Shown one piece after another: positions 39,733 through 48,720 of a stretch of 64,000 nucleotides of DNA. Every line of letters begins with the position of its first letter. Positions within the stretch are counted from its first letter, which is position 1. Source of the DNA: Bacillus fungorum (GTDB lineage: Bacteria > Bacillota > Bacilli > Bacillales > Bacillaceae_G); the NCBI RefSeq assembly GCF_002746455.1, contig NZ_NWUW01000006.1, positions 186,001 through 250,000 on the forward strand, in the 5' to 3' direction. Under the pieces are notes generated by a model, which saw nothing but the letters and a program-made list of their open reading frames with translations, was not told the origin of the DNA and did no database searches. The position numbers were made by a program, and so were the translations under genes.

Positions 39733-41629
39733 TAACGTAAAAGGAAATTGGCGTAATTATAAAGCGTTTCTTATAAGTAGTTGTTTATCGATTGTCGTAT
39801 TTTTCATGTATGCTTCCTTCATTTATCATCCAGATGTTGTAAGTGGTAATATTAGTATGAGGGAGATGATTTCAAAAGGGTTAGAATCGATGAATTATAT
39901 TGTCGTCATCTTCTCAGCGCTTTTTATTTTATATGCAAATTCAACATTTTTACGAGCAAGGAAAAAAGAGTTCGGTTTATTAACATTAATAGGCGGAACG
40001 AAATCTCAACTTGGACGAATGATTATATTAGAACAAATTATGTTAGGTAGTATTGCAATTGTAGTTGGTATTGGGGTTGGAATGCTTTGTTCAAAATTAT
40101 TTTTCCAAGCGTTAAGCGTATTATTAAAAATAGATAAGACACTTCCACTCGTTTGGAATAGTAAAGCAGTTCTTATTACAGCTGGTGTATACTTTATTCT
40201 ATTTTTAATCCTATCATTGTTTAGTGTTTGGACAGTAGGACGCTTGCAAATTATTGATTTATTAAGAGAAGCAAGAAAACAGAAAGTAGAACCTTTTGCG
40301 TTTACATCGTTATGTGTAGCAGGGATAGGATGTATTATTGTTGCATATGTACTTAGCTTCCAAGTGACATTTATGAATTTTATCATTCTGTTTTTACCGA
40401 TTGTAGGGCTGACGATAGGCGGAACATATTTGCTGTTTACACAAGGTAGTACAGTCGTATTAAAGGTGTTACAAAAACGAAAAAAATCTTTTTATACATA
40501 TCCAAATATGTTCGTACTTAGCAATCTTATTTATAAAATGAAAGATAATGCTCGTTTTCTATTTGTAATTTCTATTATTACGGCAGTTGTATCTTCCGCA
40601 GTTGGTACACTGTACGTATTCTTTGAGGATATGAGTTATAAGACAGTAACTAGTACCCCGCATGCTATTTCGTATGAGGAAAAAGGCATTAATACGCATA
40701 ATGTCATCAAAGAAGGGAAAACAAAAGAATTAATAAAAAAACACGGATTTGAAGAAGCGCGAGAAGTAACCTACGTAAAACTTCCTGGAACTCAAAAAAT
40801 CACGATGTTTAACGGTGAACATGAAGTGCCAATGGCGATTATTTCAGAAAAAGAATATAACGCTGAAGTACGTAAACAAAAGAGAGAGCAAGTTAGAGAA
40901 GTTCATAATGCACCAGGTAGTGCAACGATGGTCATAATGGATATGGTGAAAGATCTGATGAAGATAGATCGTACGAAACCGTATGAATTTAAAATTAACG
41001 GACAAACGCAGTCTGTTCAATTAAATGAGCCAACTTCATTTTCTGTTTTTAATGATAGTGAATATCTCATTGTGAATGATCAAGATTTTGAGAACTACGC
41101 AAAGCTCGTACCAGATGAAGAAAAGACGAAATATTATGGTTATTATATAGAAGACTGGAAAAGTACCGAAGATCTTGTGTTAGATTTGAAAAAGGAAATT
41201 GCACCAGATAAGCAAGCGGAATTAAATAACTCGGTGTTCGCTTATAAAAATATAAGGGAATCAGGGGCAATTACAATGTTCATCGGTTTCTTCGTAGCGG
41301 TACTGTTCTTCTTCTTCGCTTGTAGTATGACATACTTTAAATGGTTTAACGATAAAGAACAAGATCGTATTCAATTTAAATCGTTAAAGAGAATTGGTAT
41401 GACAGATAAAGAAATTCGCAAAATTGCAATTCGACAAATGGGCGTTATCTTCTTTATCCCAATTGTAATTGGTGCCATTCATAGTGGATTTGCTCTTCAT
41501 ACGTTAGGGAAAATGCTTTATATCGATTTATGGAAATCAGGTGCGCTTGTAATTGGAGCATACATTGTAGCTTCTGCCATTTACTTTATGATCGCGCAAA
41601 GAGGATATTTAAAACATGTGCAAAGCTAG
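39707..41629 (+). CDS. BceB-like permease 1
   Basis: The 640-aa protein has the BceB layout: ten membrane spans, with one large extracellular domain between spans 7 and 8 (about residues 310-515) and FtsX-type ends. In this family the extracellular domain determines peptide specificity and signals to the kinase. It begins MNFRQLALNNVKGNWRNYK, nearly the same as permease 2. AGGAGGAG precedes the ATG inside the ATPase gene. A terminator overlaps its stop codon. Confidence 0.92.
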   Translation: MNFRQLALNNVKGNWRNYKAFLISSCLSIVVFFMYASFIYHPDVVSGNISMREMISKGLESMNYIVVIFSALFILYANSTFLRARKKEFGLLTLIGGTKSQLGRMIILEQIMLGSIAIVVGIGVGMLCSKLFFQALSVLLKIDKTLPLVWNSKAVLITAGVYFILFLILSLFSVWTVGRLQIIDLLREARKQKVEPFAFTSLCVAGIGCIIVAYVLSFQVTFMNFIILFLPIVGLTIGGTYLLFTQGSTVVLKVLQKRKKSFYTYPNMFVLSNLIYKMKDNARFLFVISIITAVVSSAVGTLYVFFEDMSYKTVTSTPHAISYEEKGINTHNVIKEGKTKELIKKHGFEEAREVTYVKLPGTQKITMFNGEHEVPMAIISEKEYNAEVRKQKREQVREVHNAPGSATMVIMDMVKDLMKIDRTKPYEFKINGQTQSVQLNEPTSFSVFNDSEYLIVNDQDFENYAKLVPDEEKTKYYGYYIEDWKSTEDLVLDLKKEIAPDKQAELNNSVFAYKNIRESGAITMFIGFFVAVLFFFFACSMTYFKWFNDKEQDRIQFKSLKRIGMTDKEIRKIAIRQMGVIFFIPIVIGAIHSGFALHTLGKMLYIDLWKSGALVIGAYIVASAIYFMIAQRGYLKHVQS

Positions 41630-41647
41630 AGAAACCTCTAGCTTTTT
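41623..41647 (+). terminator. Hairpin terminator between the two permease genes
   Basis: AAGCTAGAG and CTCTAGCTT pair perfectly around AAAC, then TTT; the permease 1 TAG is within the left arm. It could reduce expression of permease 2 relative to the ATPase and permease 1. Confidence 0.7.
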
Positions 41648-41678
41648 GCCTATGTAGTAAGTTACAGGAGGACGATAG

Positions 41679-43589
41679 ATGAACATTCGGCAACTAGCGC
41701 TACAAAATATAAAGGGAAATTGGCGTAATTATAAAGTGTTTTTCTTAAGTAGTTGTTTTGCAATATTTGCATCTTTTGCATACATGTCTGTCATTGTACA
41801 TCCGTATATGCAGGAGACGATGTGGTATCAAAACGTACGCTGGGGACTGATTATATGTAATGTTATAATCATTTCTTTTTTCGTCATATTCATTTTGTAC
41901 TCTACTTCTATTTTCATAGAGGCACGTAAGAAAGAATTAGGATTATATATGTTAATGGGAGCGACGAAATCTAACGTAATAGGAGTGATTATGACCGAGC
42001 AAATGTTGATCGGGGTATTTGCTAATATTTTTGGCATTGGGCTTGGCATGATCTTTTTAAAGCTCTTCTTCATGGTGTTTAGTATGTTGCTTCAACTTCC
42101 GAAAGAACTCCCTGTCATATTTGACTTGAGAGCAATTGGGGGAACGTTTATTGCGTATATGGTCGCATTTGTTCTCTTATCATTTATAAGTGCTTTACGT
42201 ATATGGAATATAAAAATCATTCGGTTATTGAAAGAATTTCGAACAGATAAAAAAGAGAAGAAAACATCAATATGGCTTTGTATATTCGGCTTTATTTGTT
42301 TAGGGATAGGATATGCGTTAGCGTTACAAGCGACGATGCTAAAGATAGCGTTATACTTTTTTCCTGTGTCTATACTTGTCTTTTTTGGAACGTATTTTTC
42401 ATTTACACACGGCACTGCTCAAATATTAGAAATGATAAAACGAAATAAAAAGATTATGTATACATATCCGTATTTATTTATAGTGAATCAATTATCACAT
42501 CGAATGAAGGAAAATGGTCGTTTTTTCTTTCTAATGTCAATGGCAACGACGTTTGTAGTTACAGCAACAGGTACAGTGTTCTTATATTTTTCTGGTATGC
42601 AAGATATGTGGAGGGGCGGAGGAGTGCACTCATTTTCTTACATAGAAAAAGGTACTTCTTCTCATGAAGTCTTTGCGGAAGGTACGGTTGAACAATTATT
42701 GCACCAATATGGATATGATGATTTTCAATCTATGAGTTTTGTTGGAGTGTATGCATCTTTTCAGTCCAATAAAGGAGAAACAGAAGTAGCGCCGCTCATT
42801 AAAGAAAGTGAATACAATCAAGAGGCGAGAAAACAAAAACAGAAAACGTATCATCCTAAAAAAGGAACAGTTACACTTGTTTATTATAATAAATACAATA
42901 ATTCGAATGTATATAATCAAAAAGAGATTCAATTGCAAGTAATGAATCAACCATATCAATTCGTATTTAACGGTCAGAAAGAAGGGATTCAATTTAACTA
43001 TCATCCTTCGTACATTAACGGTCTGTTCTTCGTTATGAATGATAAAGACTTTGACAGTATAGCAAATCAGGTTCCTGATTCTGAAAAAATGATATATAGA
43101 GGCTATACATTACCAAATATCGAAAATACGAAAGAATTAAATGAAGATTTACGGAAACATATGAAACAAGATAATAATGCATTTCGAAGTAATATGGAGT
43201 TATATGTGAATATGAAATCGTTCGGTGATATTACTCTATTTGTAGGCTCATTCATTAGTATATTATTTTTCCTTACATCATGTAGTATCGTATATTTTAA
43301 ATGGTTTCATAATATTTCATCGGATAGAAAGCAGTACGGGGCACTCTCTAAACTGGGAATGACAAAGGAAGAAGTATGGAAGATTTCTCGCTGGCAATTA
43401 TGTATGCTATTTTTTGCGCCAATTATAGTAGGAAGTATGCATAGTGCAGTTGCGTTATATACGTTTCATAATATGCTCTTTATGGATGGTTCATTACGAA
43501 AAGTAGGTTTGTTCATTCTGTTTTATATCGCAGCATGTATCATTTATTTCTTCTTCGCTCAAAGAGAATATAAGAAACATTTAGACTAG
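41679..43589 (+). CDS. BceB-like permease 2, tandem paralogue
   Basis: The 636-aa protein repeats the ten-span BceB layout of the preceding gene and starts MNIRQLALQNIKGNWRNYK. The two agree best in spans 1-4 and at the C-terminus (SMHSAVALYTFHNML against AIHSGFALHTLGKML) and differ in the extracellular domain, as expected if they recognise different ligands. No second ATPase gene is present, so it probably uses the same ATPase. ACAGGAGGAC precedes the ATG. Confidence 0.9.
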   Translation: MNIRQLALQNIKGNWRNYKVFFLSSCFAIFASFAYMSVIVHPYMQETMWYQNVRWGLIICNVIIISFFVIFILYSTSIFIEARKKELGLYMLMGATKSNVIGVIMTEQMLIGVFANIFGIGLGMIFLKLFFMVFSMLLQLPKELPVIFDLRAIGGTFIAYMVAFVLLSFISALRIWNIKIIRLLKEFRTDKKEKKTSIWLCIFGFICLGIGYALALQATMLKIALYFFPVSILVFFGTYFSFTHGTAQILEMIKRNKKIMYTYPYLFIVNQLSHRMKENGRFFFLMSMATTFVVTATGTVFLYFSGMQDMWRGGGVHSFSYIEKGTSSHEVFAEGTVEQLLHQYGYDDFQSMSFVGVYASFQSNKGETEVAPLIKESEYNQEARKQKQKTYHPKKGTVTLVYYNKYNNSNVYNQKEIQLQVMNQPYQFVFNGQKEGIQFNYHPSYINGLFFVMNDKDFDSIANQVPDSEKMIYRGYTLPNIENTKELNEDLRKHMKQDNNAFRSNMELYVNMKSFGDITLFVGSFISILFFLTSCSIVYFKWFHNISSDRKQYGALSKLGMTKEEVWKISRWQLCMLFFAPIIVGSMHSAVALYTFHNMLFMDGSLRKVGLFILFYIAACIIYFFFAQREYKKHLD

Positions 43590-43610
43590 CGAATGCTATT
43601 CTTTTTTTAA
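43586..43610 (+). terminator. Weak terminator after permease 2
   Basis: A short TAGC-GAAT-GCTA stem at the stop codon is followed by ATTCTTTTTTT. The stem is only 4 bp, so termination may be partial. Confidence 0.4.
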
Positions 43611-43685
43611 TATTCGAAATTTACATAGAAGAATATAAAAAAGTATGGTATAACAGTAAGAAAACGAAAAAGAGGGGAAAAGACG

Positions 43686-44537
43686 ATGATTCGAGTAGGA
43701 TATTTAGGACCAGAAGCAACATTTACAAATATGGCGGTGAGTCGTTTTTTTCCGGAAGCAGAGCATGTACCGTATCGAACGATTCCAGATTGTATGGATG
43801 CAGCTGCAAATGAAAATGTAGACTTCGCAGTTGTCCCGTTAGAGAATGCAATAGAAGGTTCAGTGAATATAACGGTTGATTACCTTGTACATGAGCAGCC
43901 GCTTTCCATTGTAGGAGAAATTACAGTACCAATTCAGCAGCATTTACTTGTACATCCGCAGTATACAGAAGTGTGGGATGAAGTATATGCGGTGCATTCT
44001 CATCCGCACGCTATTGCACAGTGCCATAAGTTTTTAAATGAAGAATTAAAAGGAGTAACTGTGCGAGATATGACATCAACAAGTGCCGCTGCGCAATACG
44101 TGAAAGAACATCCTGAAGAAAAGATCGCTGCCATTGCAAATGAAGCAGCCGCAGAAAAATACGGATTAACGATCGTAAGACGTAGCATTCATACGCACAA
44201 AAATAATCATACACGCTTCCTCGTGCTCCATAAGAAAAAGAAAGCAATACTCCCGAATAACGGAGAAAACCGAGGAGAGAAAACGACGCTTATGATAACG
44301 TTACCTGCTGATTATGCAGGGGCGCTATATCAAGTGTTATCAGCTTTCGCATGGAGAAAATTAAACTTATCAAAAATCGAATCGCGTCCGATGAAAACAG
44401 GTCTTGGAAATTACTTTTTCTTAATCGATGTCGATAAAGCATACGATGATGTATTATTGCCAGGCGTAACGATGGAACTTGAAGCACTCGGTTTTTCTGT
44501 TACTGTGCTTGGGAGTTATTCTTCTTATTGGTTGTAA
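43686..44537 (+). CDS. pheA: PheA, prephenate dehydratase
   Basis: PheA converts prephenate to phenylpyruvate for phenylalanine synthesis. The 283-aa protein has the prephenate-binding catalytic domain (YLGPEATFTNMAV at the start, the essential TRF in NNHTRFLVL near 178) and a C-terminal ACT domain for phenylalanine feedback (ESRPMKTGLGNYFFLID). AGAGGGGAAAAG precedes the ATG. A TGGTATAAC extended -10 lies upstream (about 43646). The pheB gene that accompanies it in B. subtilis is absent here. Confidence 0.96.
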   Translation: MIRVGYLGPEATFTNMAVSRFFPEAEHVPYRTIPDCMDAAANENVDFAVVPLENAIEGSVNITVDYLVHEQPLSIVGEITVPIQQHLLVHPQYTEVWDEVYAVHSHPHAIAQCHKFLNEELKGVTVRDMTSTSAAAQYVKEHPEEKIAAIANEAAAEKYGLTIVRRSIHTHKNNHTRFLVLHKKKKAILPNNGENRGEKTTLMITLPADYAGALYQVLSAFAWRKLNLSKIESRPMKTGLGNYFFLIDVDKAYDDVLLPGVTMELEALGFSVTVLGSYSSYWL

Positions 44538-44571
44538 GGGGGAGTTAGGTTATACCGTGTGATAGATAAAT

Positions 44572-44606
44572 AAAATCCCACCTATAAATGGTGGGATTCT
44601 TTATTT
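44572..44606. terminator. Bidirectional terminator between pheA and the MOSC gene
   Basis: AAATCCCACC and GGTGGGATT pair around TATAAAT; T-rich sequence follows on the plus strand and TTTAT follows on the minus strand. Confidence 0.8.
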
Positions 44607-45248
44607 TAACTTCGCAAGACGATCTTCTAACTGATCACGCCAAACCTCAGCTAGTTCTGGAACAGCAAGAACCTTCTCAATGCCATCTTTATCTTTTCTA
44701 TTATGAAAATAAATTTCGTTAGAGAACAAAACAGAAACATTGCTCGGTGGACGCTCTAGTAATGTAATTTTAGAATCTTTACGTACAGTACCTTCTTGAA
44801 GAACGCGGCATAGGTAGCCAGTAAATCCAGTTGCTACAATGCGCGGCAGTATGCTAGGGATGTCAAGGCGTTTTGAAATCGTGCTACAAGGTACTCTTGC
44901 TTGCGTTACTTGAATAATTGCTTCACCTAGTTGATATGTATCTCCAATGCATACGTCACGCTCTAACATATTTGTTACAGTAATATTTTCACCAAATGTG
45001 GAAGCGGGAAGCGTAGTTTGAAATTCTTCTTCCCACAGTGCGTAATGTTCATATGGGTATACACAAACGGCGCGATCAGGCCCACCATGATGTTTTAAAT
45101 CCGCTACGTCATCACCAACGAATCCATCTTTTGAGAGGAAAGCTTCTTCCGTAGAATCTTTACATATACCTGTTATCATTTCTTTGTCTTCGCCATATTT
45201 CATTTGTTTCGGTTTACCAGTGCTAAAGTGAACGAGTTCAATTCCCAT
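44601..45248 (-). CDS. MOSC-domain protein (YiiM-like)
   Basis: MOSC domains carry sulfur or bind molybdenum cofactor ligands. The 215-aa protein has the family pattern VGDDVADLKHHGGPDRAVCVYPYEHY (about 43-68), TFGENITV near 84 and the invariant cysteine in RVPCSTI near 119. YiiM-type proteins can support molybdenum-dependent reduction of N-hydroxylated compounds; this substrate assignment is inference. AAGGAGATCC precedes the ATG. No molybdenum genes are adjacent. Confidence 0.85.
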   Translation of the reverse strand: MGIELVHFSTGKPKQMKYGEDKEMITGICKDSTEEAFLSKDGFVGDDVADLKHHGGPDRAVCVYPYEHYALWEEEFQTTLPASTFGENITVTNMLERDVCIGDTYQLGEAIIQVTQARVPCSTISKRLDIPSILPRIVATGFTGYLCRVLQEGTVRKDSKITLLERPPSNVSVLFSNEIYFHNRKDKDGIEKVLAVPELAEVWRDQLEDRLAKLK

Positions 45249-45287
45249 ATTGGATCTCCTTTGTAATTGTTTACAATATTATAACAT

Positions 45288-45331
45288 CTAAAAAATAAAA
45301 GCACAGAGTATGATAAAAAACTCTGTGCTTT
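45288..45331 (-). terminator. Terminator of nadS-nadR
   Basis: AAAGCACAGAGT and ACTCTGTGCTTT form a perfect 12-bp stem; on the minus strand it is followed by TATTTTTTAG. It sits between two minus-strand genes. Confidence 0.8.
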
Positions 45332-45334
45332 ACA

Positions 45335-45877
45335 TTAATAAACGAGAAATCCTGCTTTATCTAGTGCCTCGCAAGCAGCATCTAACTTTTCTTTTGAATC
45401 TGCTTCAATTGTATGTAAGTGAATACCATCTGTTAGTTGCGATAGATAGGAAGCATTTGTATTTTCGATTTTTTGTAAATATTGCTCTACATCAAAGCGA
45501 TTACTTACCATAATAGATGCTGTTAAGTCACCGTATACAGGATGCTCTACTTTTACATCTTTAATTGTAACGCCGTGATCAACAAGCATTGTAAGTTCTT
45601 GACGTACTTCTGCTGGTTTATGTTGGCATACGATTACGCGTTCGAAAGCTTGTTGTTTCTCTTGTGGTTTTAAATATAAATAGCCTTGAGCAGTTGCAAT
45701 AATTGGTTCGTTTCTTGCTTTAAGCAAGGAAATATCTTGCACGATAACTTGTCTACTTACGTTCGTCTTTTTTGATAGTTCATTCCCCGATAACGGTTCA
45801 TTTGCAGCAAGAAGCCATTGAAGGATAAGCTGCCGTCTTTCTTCACCTAAAATCTTTTTTTGTTCATTTTGCTTCAT
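45335..45877 (-). CDS. nadR: NadR/NiaR (YrxA), niacin-responsive repressor
   Basis: The regulator shuts off NAD synthesis when niacin is available. The 180-aa protein has an N-terminal DeoR-like helix-turn-helix (SGNELSKKTNVSRQVIVQDIS) and a C-terminal 3H domain with its conserved histidines (VDHGVTI, VEHPVYG, GIHLHTI) for metal and ligand binding. It overlaps the nadS stop by one base (TAATG), so it is coupled to nadS. Confidence 0.93.
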   Translation of the reverse strand: MKQNEQKKILGEERRQLILQWLLAANEPLSGNELSKKTNVSRQVIVQDISLLKARNEPIIATAQGYLYLKPQEKQQAFERVIVCQHKPAEVRQELTMLVDHGVTIKDVKVEHPVYGDLTASIMVSNRFDVEQYLQKIENTNASYLSQLTDGIHLHTIEADSKEKLDAACEALDKAGFLVY

Positions 45878-47019
45878 TATGATTTAACACCTCTATAAAA
45901 TTGATTTCCAATTGTGTGTAGTGCATGAATAGTAGTATCAATTTGATCTTTCGTTGTCCGTTGTCCGAAAGAGAAGCGGACATATTGTTTTGCCTCTTCA
46001 TACGTTTTTCCAATTGCAAGCATTGTTTTCGAAGGTTCTTGTTTACCGACTTGGCAAGCACTGCCGGTAGAAATGGCAATACCACGGCGATTACATTCTA
46101 GCATTGTATATTGACCTTCTATTCCTTTTATTGTAACCCCAATAATATGTGGTAAACAAGAAGTAGAATGACCTTCCACTTCAATTTCTAGTGGAAGCGT
46201 TTGTAATTGCTCTAAAAAGTAGGATCGTAACGCTTTAAAACGTAAGCTTTCTTCCTGTTGGTTTTTTAATATATTTTTAGCAGCTGTTAAAAAAGATGCG
46301 ATGCCAGGAACGTTCACTGTACCTGGGCGAAACCCTTTTTCGTGAGAGGTTCTCGGAAATATTTGTGCCCAGCGAACTTGCGGGTTTATATAGCAAGCAC
46401 CAACACCTTTTGGTCCGTATATTTTATGTGCTGAAACAGACAGACTATCAATTCCCATCTCAAAAACATTGATAGGAAGTTTACCAAATGTTTGCACACA
46501 ATCTGAATGAAATAAAACGTTATATTTTTTGAGAAGTGCCCCAATCTCTGCGATATTTTGAACGGTTCCGATTTCAGAGTTTCCGTGCTGTATACTTGCT
46601 AGAACCGTATTTTCTGTAATAGCTGTTTCTAAATCATCTAAATGAATTAGCCCGTCTTTATCAACAGGAATTTCAGTAATTGTATACCCTTGTGATTGTA
46701 AGGATTGAAAATAACTTCGAATGGATGCGTGTTCCATAGGTGTCGTAATAATATGCTTCTTATTTCGTGCATTTAGAAGGGATTGAATCGCAAGGTAATT
46801 GGATTCGGACCCACCGCTTGTGAAGAATACGCCTTGTTCCTTTCCGCCAATCATTTCAGCAAATGTTTTTCGGCAAACTTGTAATAAAGAAGAGGCTGTT
46901 CCTCCAATATCGTGTAAACTTTGTTCATTTCCGAAGTATTGTGATGCTGCTTTCATATATGTTTGTAACGCTTCTTCACTCATAGGTGTAGTAGCTGCAT
47001 AATCAAGATATATCATCAT
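45877..47019 (-). CDS. nadS: NadS, NifS-like cysteine desulfurase for NadA
   Basis: The 380-aa PLP enzyme supplies sulfur for the iron-sulfur cluster of NadA in Bacillus. PLP lysine is Lys199 (SAHKIYGPKG), His/Asp PLP contacts are present, and the catalytic loop cysteine is Cys322 (GSACQVG). It is divergent from nadB across a 152-bp shared control region. GAGAGGAC precedes ATGATG. Confidence 0.93.
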   Translation of the reverse strand: MMIYLDYAATTPMSEEALQTYMKAASQYFGNEQSLHDIGGTASSLLQVCRKTFAEMIGGKEQGVFFTSGGSESNYLAIQSLLNARNKKHIITTPMEHASIRSYFQSLQSQGYTITEIPVDKDGLIHLDDLETAITENTVLASIQHGNSEIGTVQNIAEIGALLKKYNVLFHSDCVQTFGKLPINVFEMGIDSLSVSAHKIYGPKGVGACYINPQVRWAQIFPRTSHEKGFRPGTVNVPGIASFLTAAKNILKNQQEESLRFKALRSYFLEQLQTLPLEIEVEGHSTSCLPHIIGVTIKGIEGQYTMLECNRRGIAISTGSACQVGKQEPSKTMLAIGKTYEEAKQYVRFSFGQRTTKDQIDTTIHALHTIGNQFYRGVKS

Positions 47020-47098
47020 GTAAGGTCCTCTCTCTAGTAAGAGTTACATTTCTTGTATTTTTTAAATGGGAGTGAAAATAAGAATTATAAAAAAACTC

Positions 47099-47140
47099 TT
47101 GTCATTATTTTAAAACTATGTAAATATAGGTGTCAAGACA
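47099..47140. promoter_or_regulatory. Divergent nadS / nadB promoters with shared NiaR-type operator
   Basis: The palindrome TGTCAAGACA lies at 47131-47140. On the minus strand its TTGACA is the -35 of nadS, with TAAAAT (47112-47107) 18 nt away. On the plus strand TTGTCA (47099-47104) and TAAATA (47121-47126, 16-nt spacer) form the nadB promoter, whose start would fall at the palindrome. One bound repressor would therefore block both directions. Confidence 0.65.
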
Positions 47141-47171
47141 GTTGAAAAGTGTAAAGTAGGAGGCAACAATT

Positions 47172-48701
47172 ATGCCAAGTGCAGATGTCTTAATTATTGG
47201 AAGTGGTGTTGCGGCACTTCGTGTTGCAAAAGAGATTTGTCACGAAAAGAATGTGATTATTATCACAAAGGAGACGAAACGTAATAATAATACACATTTA
47301 GCGCAAGGTGGAATTGCCGCAGCGGTAGCTACATATGACAATCCTAATGATCATTTTGCAGATACGTTAGTAGCAGGGTGTCATTATAACAATGAAGAAG
47401 TGGTCCGTTATTTAGTCGAGGAAGGACCGAAAGAAATTAATAACCTTATTGAAAATGGAATGAAATTTGATGGAGATGAAACAGGTCCTCATCTTGGAAA
47501 AGAAGGCGCACATCGAAAACGTCGTATTTTACATGCAGGTGGCGATGCAACAGGAAAGAATTTATTAGAGCATCTTATTCAAGAAGTAGCTCCATACGTT
47601 ACGGTAGTGGAACAGGAAATGGTGCTCGATTTTATTATAGAAAAAGATAAATGTGTTGGGGTTTTAACTCGCAACAATAAAGGAGAATTGAAACGTTACA
47701 ATGCAGATTATACGGTGTTAGCTTCAGGCGGTATTGGCGGTTTATACGCCTTTACTTCTAATGATGAGACAATTACAGGCGATGGACTTGCAATGGTGTA
47801 CCGTGGAGGCGGAGAGCTTGTAGATTTAGAGTTTATACAATTTCATCCAACAATGTTATACGCGAGCGAGCGATGCTGTGGCCTCGTTTCTGAAGCTGTT
47901 CGCGGAGAAGGAGCTGTCCTTATAAATGGAAAAGGGCAACGTTTTATGATGGATATACACCCTGATCATGATCTCGCGCCGCGTGATGTAGTGGCAAGAG
48001 CGATTCATGAACAGCTTTTGGCGGGTGAAAAAGTGTATTTGAATATCGAGTCTATCCAAAATTTCGAAGAACGTTTTCCGACTGTATCATCATTGTGTAA
48101 AAGGAATGGTGTTGATATAAATGAAAAATGCATTCCAGTCGTACCTGGTGCTCACTTTCATATGGGCGGTGTGAAAACGAACTGTGATGGAGAGACGTCC
48201 ATTCCAAATTTATATGCGGTCGGTGAAGTAGCTTGTAATGGTGTTCATGGAGCAAATAGGTTAGCAAGTAATTCATTATTAGAAGGTCTTGTGTTTGGAA
48301 AAAGAATCGGACAACATATTTTAACGAAAGCGACAAAAGACAGATTGAACAACTTCGCTGAGAAGGAAAAGAAATTTATCGTTCTGAATCATTTGCCGAC
48401 GAAAGAAGAAATACAAGAATGCATGATGAAATATGTTGGGATTGTACGAACAGAGCAAAGTTTATCTTATGCGAAGAGGTGGCTTAGTAAGTACGGTGTT
48501 CAAAATATGATATTACAATATACTGCTCTTACAAATGAAGAGATAACGCTTATTAATATGTTAACAGTTTGTGAGCTTATAGTCGTATCAGCTTTGCAAA
48601 GAGAAGAAAGCATTGGTGGCCATTATCGAAGTGATTATCCAGATAGAAATAGCGTAAAAAAAGAGATCGTTCGAGTGAAAAGAAAACTACAACTTGTGTG
48701 A
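47172..48701 (+). CDS. nadB: NadB, L-aspartate oxidase
   Basis: NadB oxidises aspartate to iminoaspartate, the first step of de novo NAD synthesis. The 509-aa flavoprotein has the FAD Rossmann motif IGSGVAALRVA (about 8-18), the HLAQGGIAAA substrate region and the catalytic arginine region MGGVKTNCDGETS. GTAGGAGGC precedes the ATG. First gene of nadBCA. Confidence 0.95.
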   Translation: MPSADVLIIGSGVAALRVAKEICHEKNVIIITKETKRNNNTHLAQGGIAAAVATYDNPNDHFADTLVAGCHYNNEEVVRYLVEEGPKEINNLIENGMKFDGDETGPHLGKEGAHRKRRILHAGGDATGKNLLEHLIQEVAPYVTVVEQEMVLDFIIEKDKCVGVLTRNNKGELKRYNADYTVLASGGIGGLYAFTSNDETITGDGLAMVYRGGGELVDLEFIQFHPTMLYASERCCGLVSEAVRGEGAVLINGKGQRFMMDIHPDHDLAPRDVVARAIHEQLLAGEKVYLNIESIQNFEERFPTVSSLCKRNGVDINEKCIPVVPGAHFHMGGVKTNCDGETSIPNLYAVGEVACNGVHGANRLASNSLLEGLVFGKRIGQHILTKATKDRLNNFAEKEKKFIVLNHLPTKEEIQECMMKYVGIVRTEQSLSYAKRWLSKYGVQNMILQYTALTNEEITLINMLTVCELIVVSALQREESIGGHYRSDYPDRNSVKKEIVRVKRKLQLV

Positions 48702-48720
48702 TGAAGGGAAGAGGGGCTGT

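Noticed and set aside
38956..43589. Recent horizontal transfer of the Bce-type module judged from composition
   Set aside because: Base composition and codon use look like the rest of the window by eye, and no integrase, attachment site or flanking repeats were seen; only its different position from B. subtilis supports mobility.
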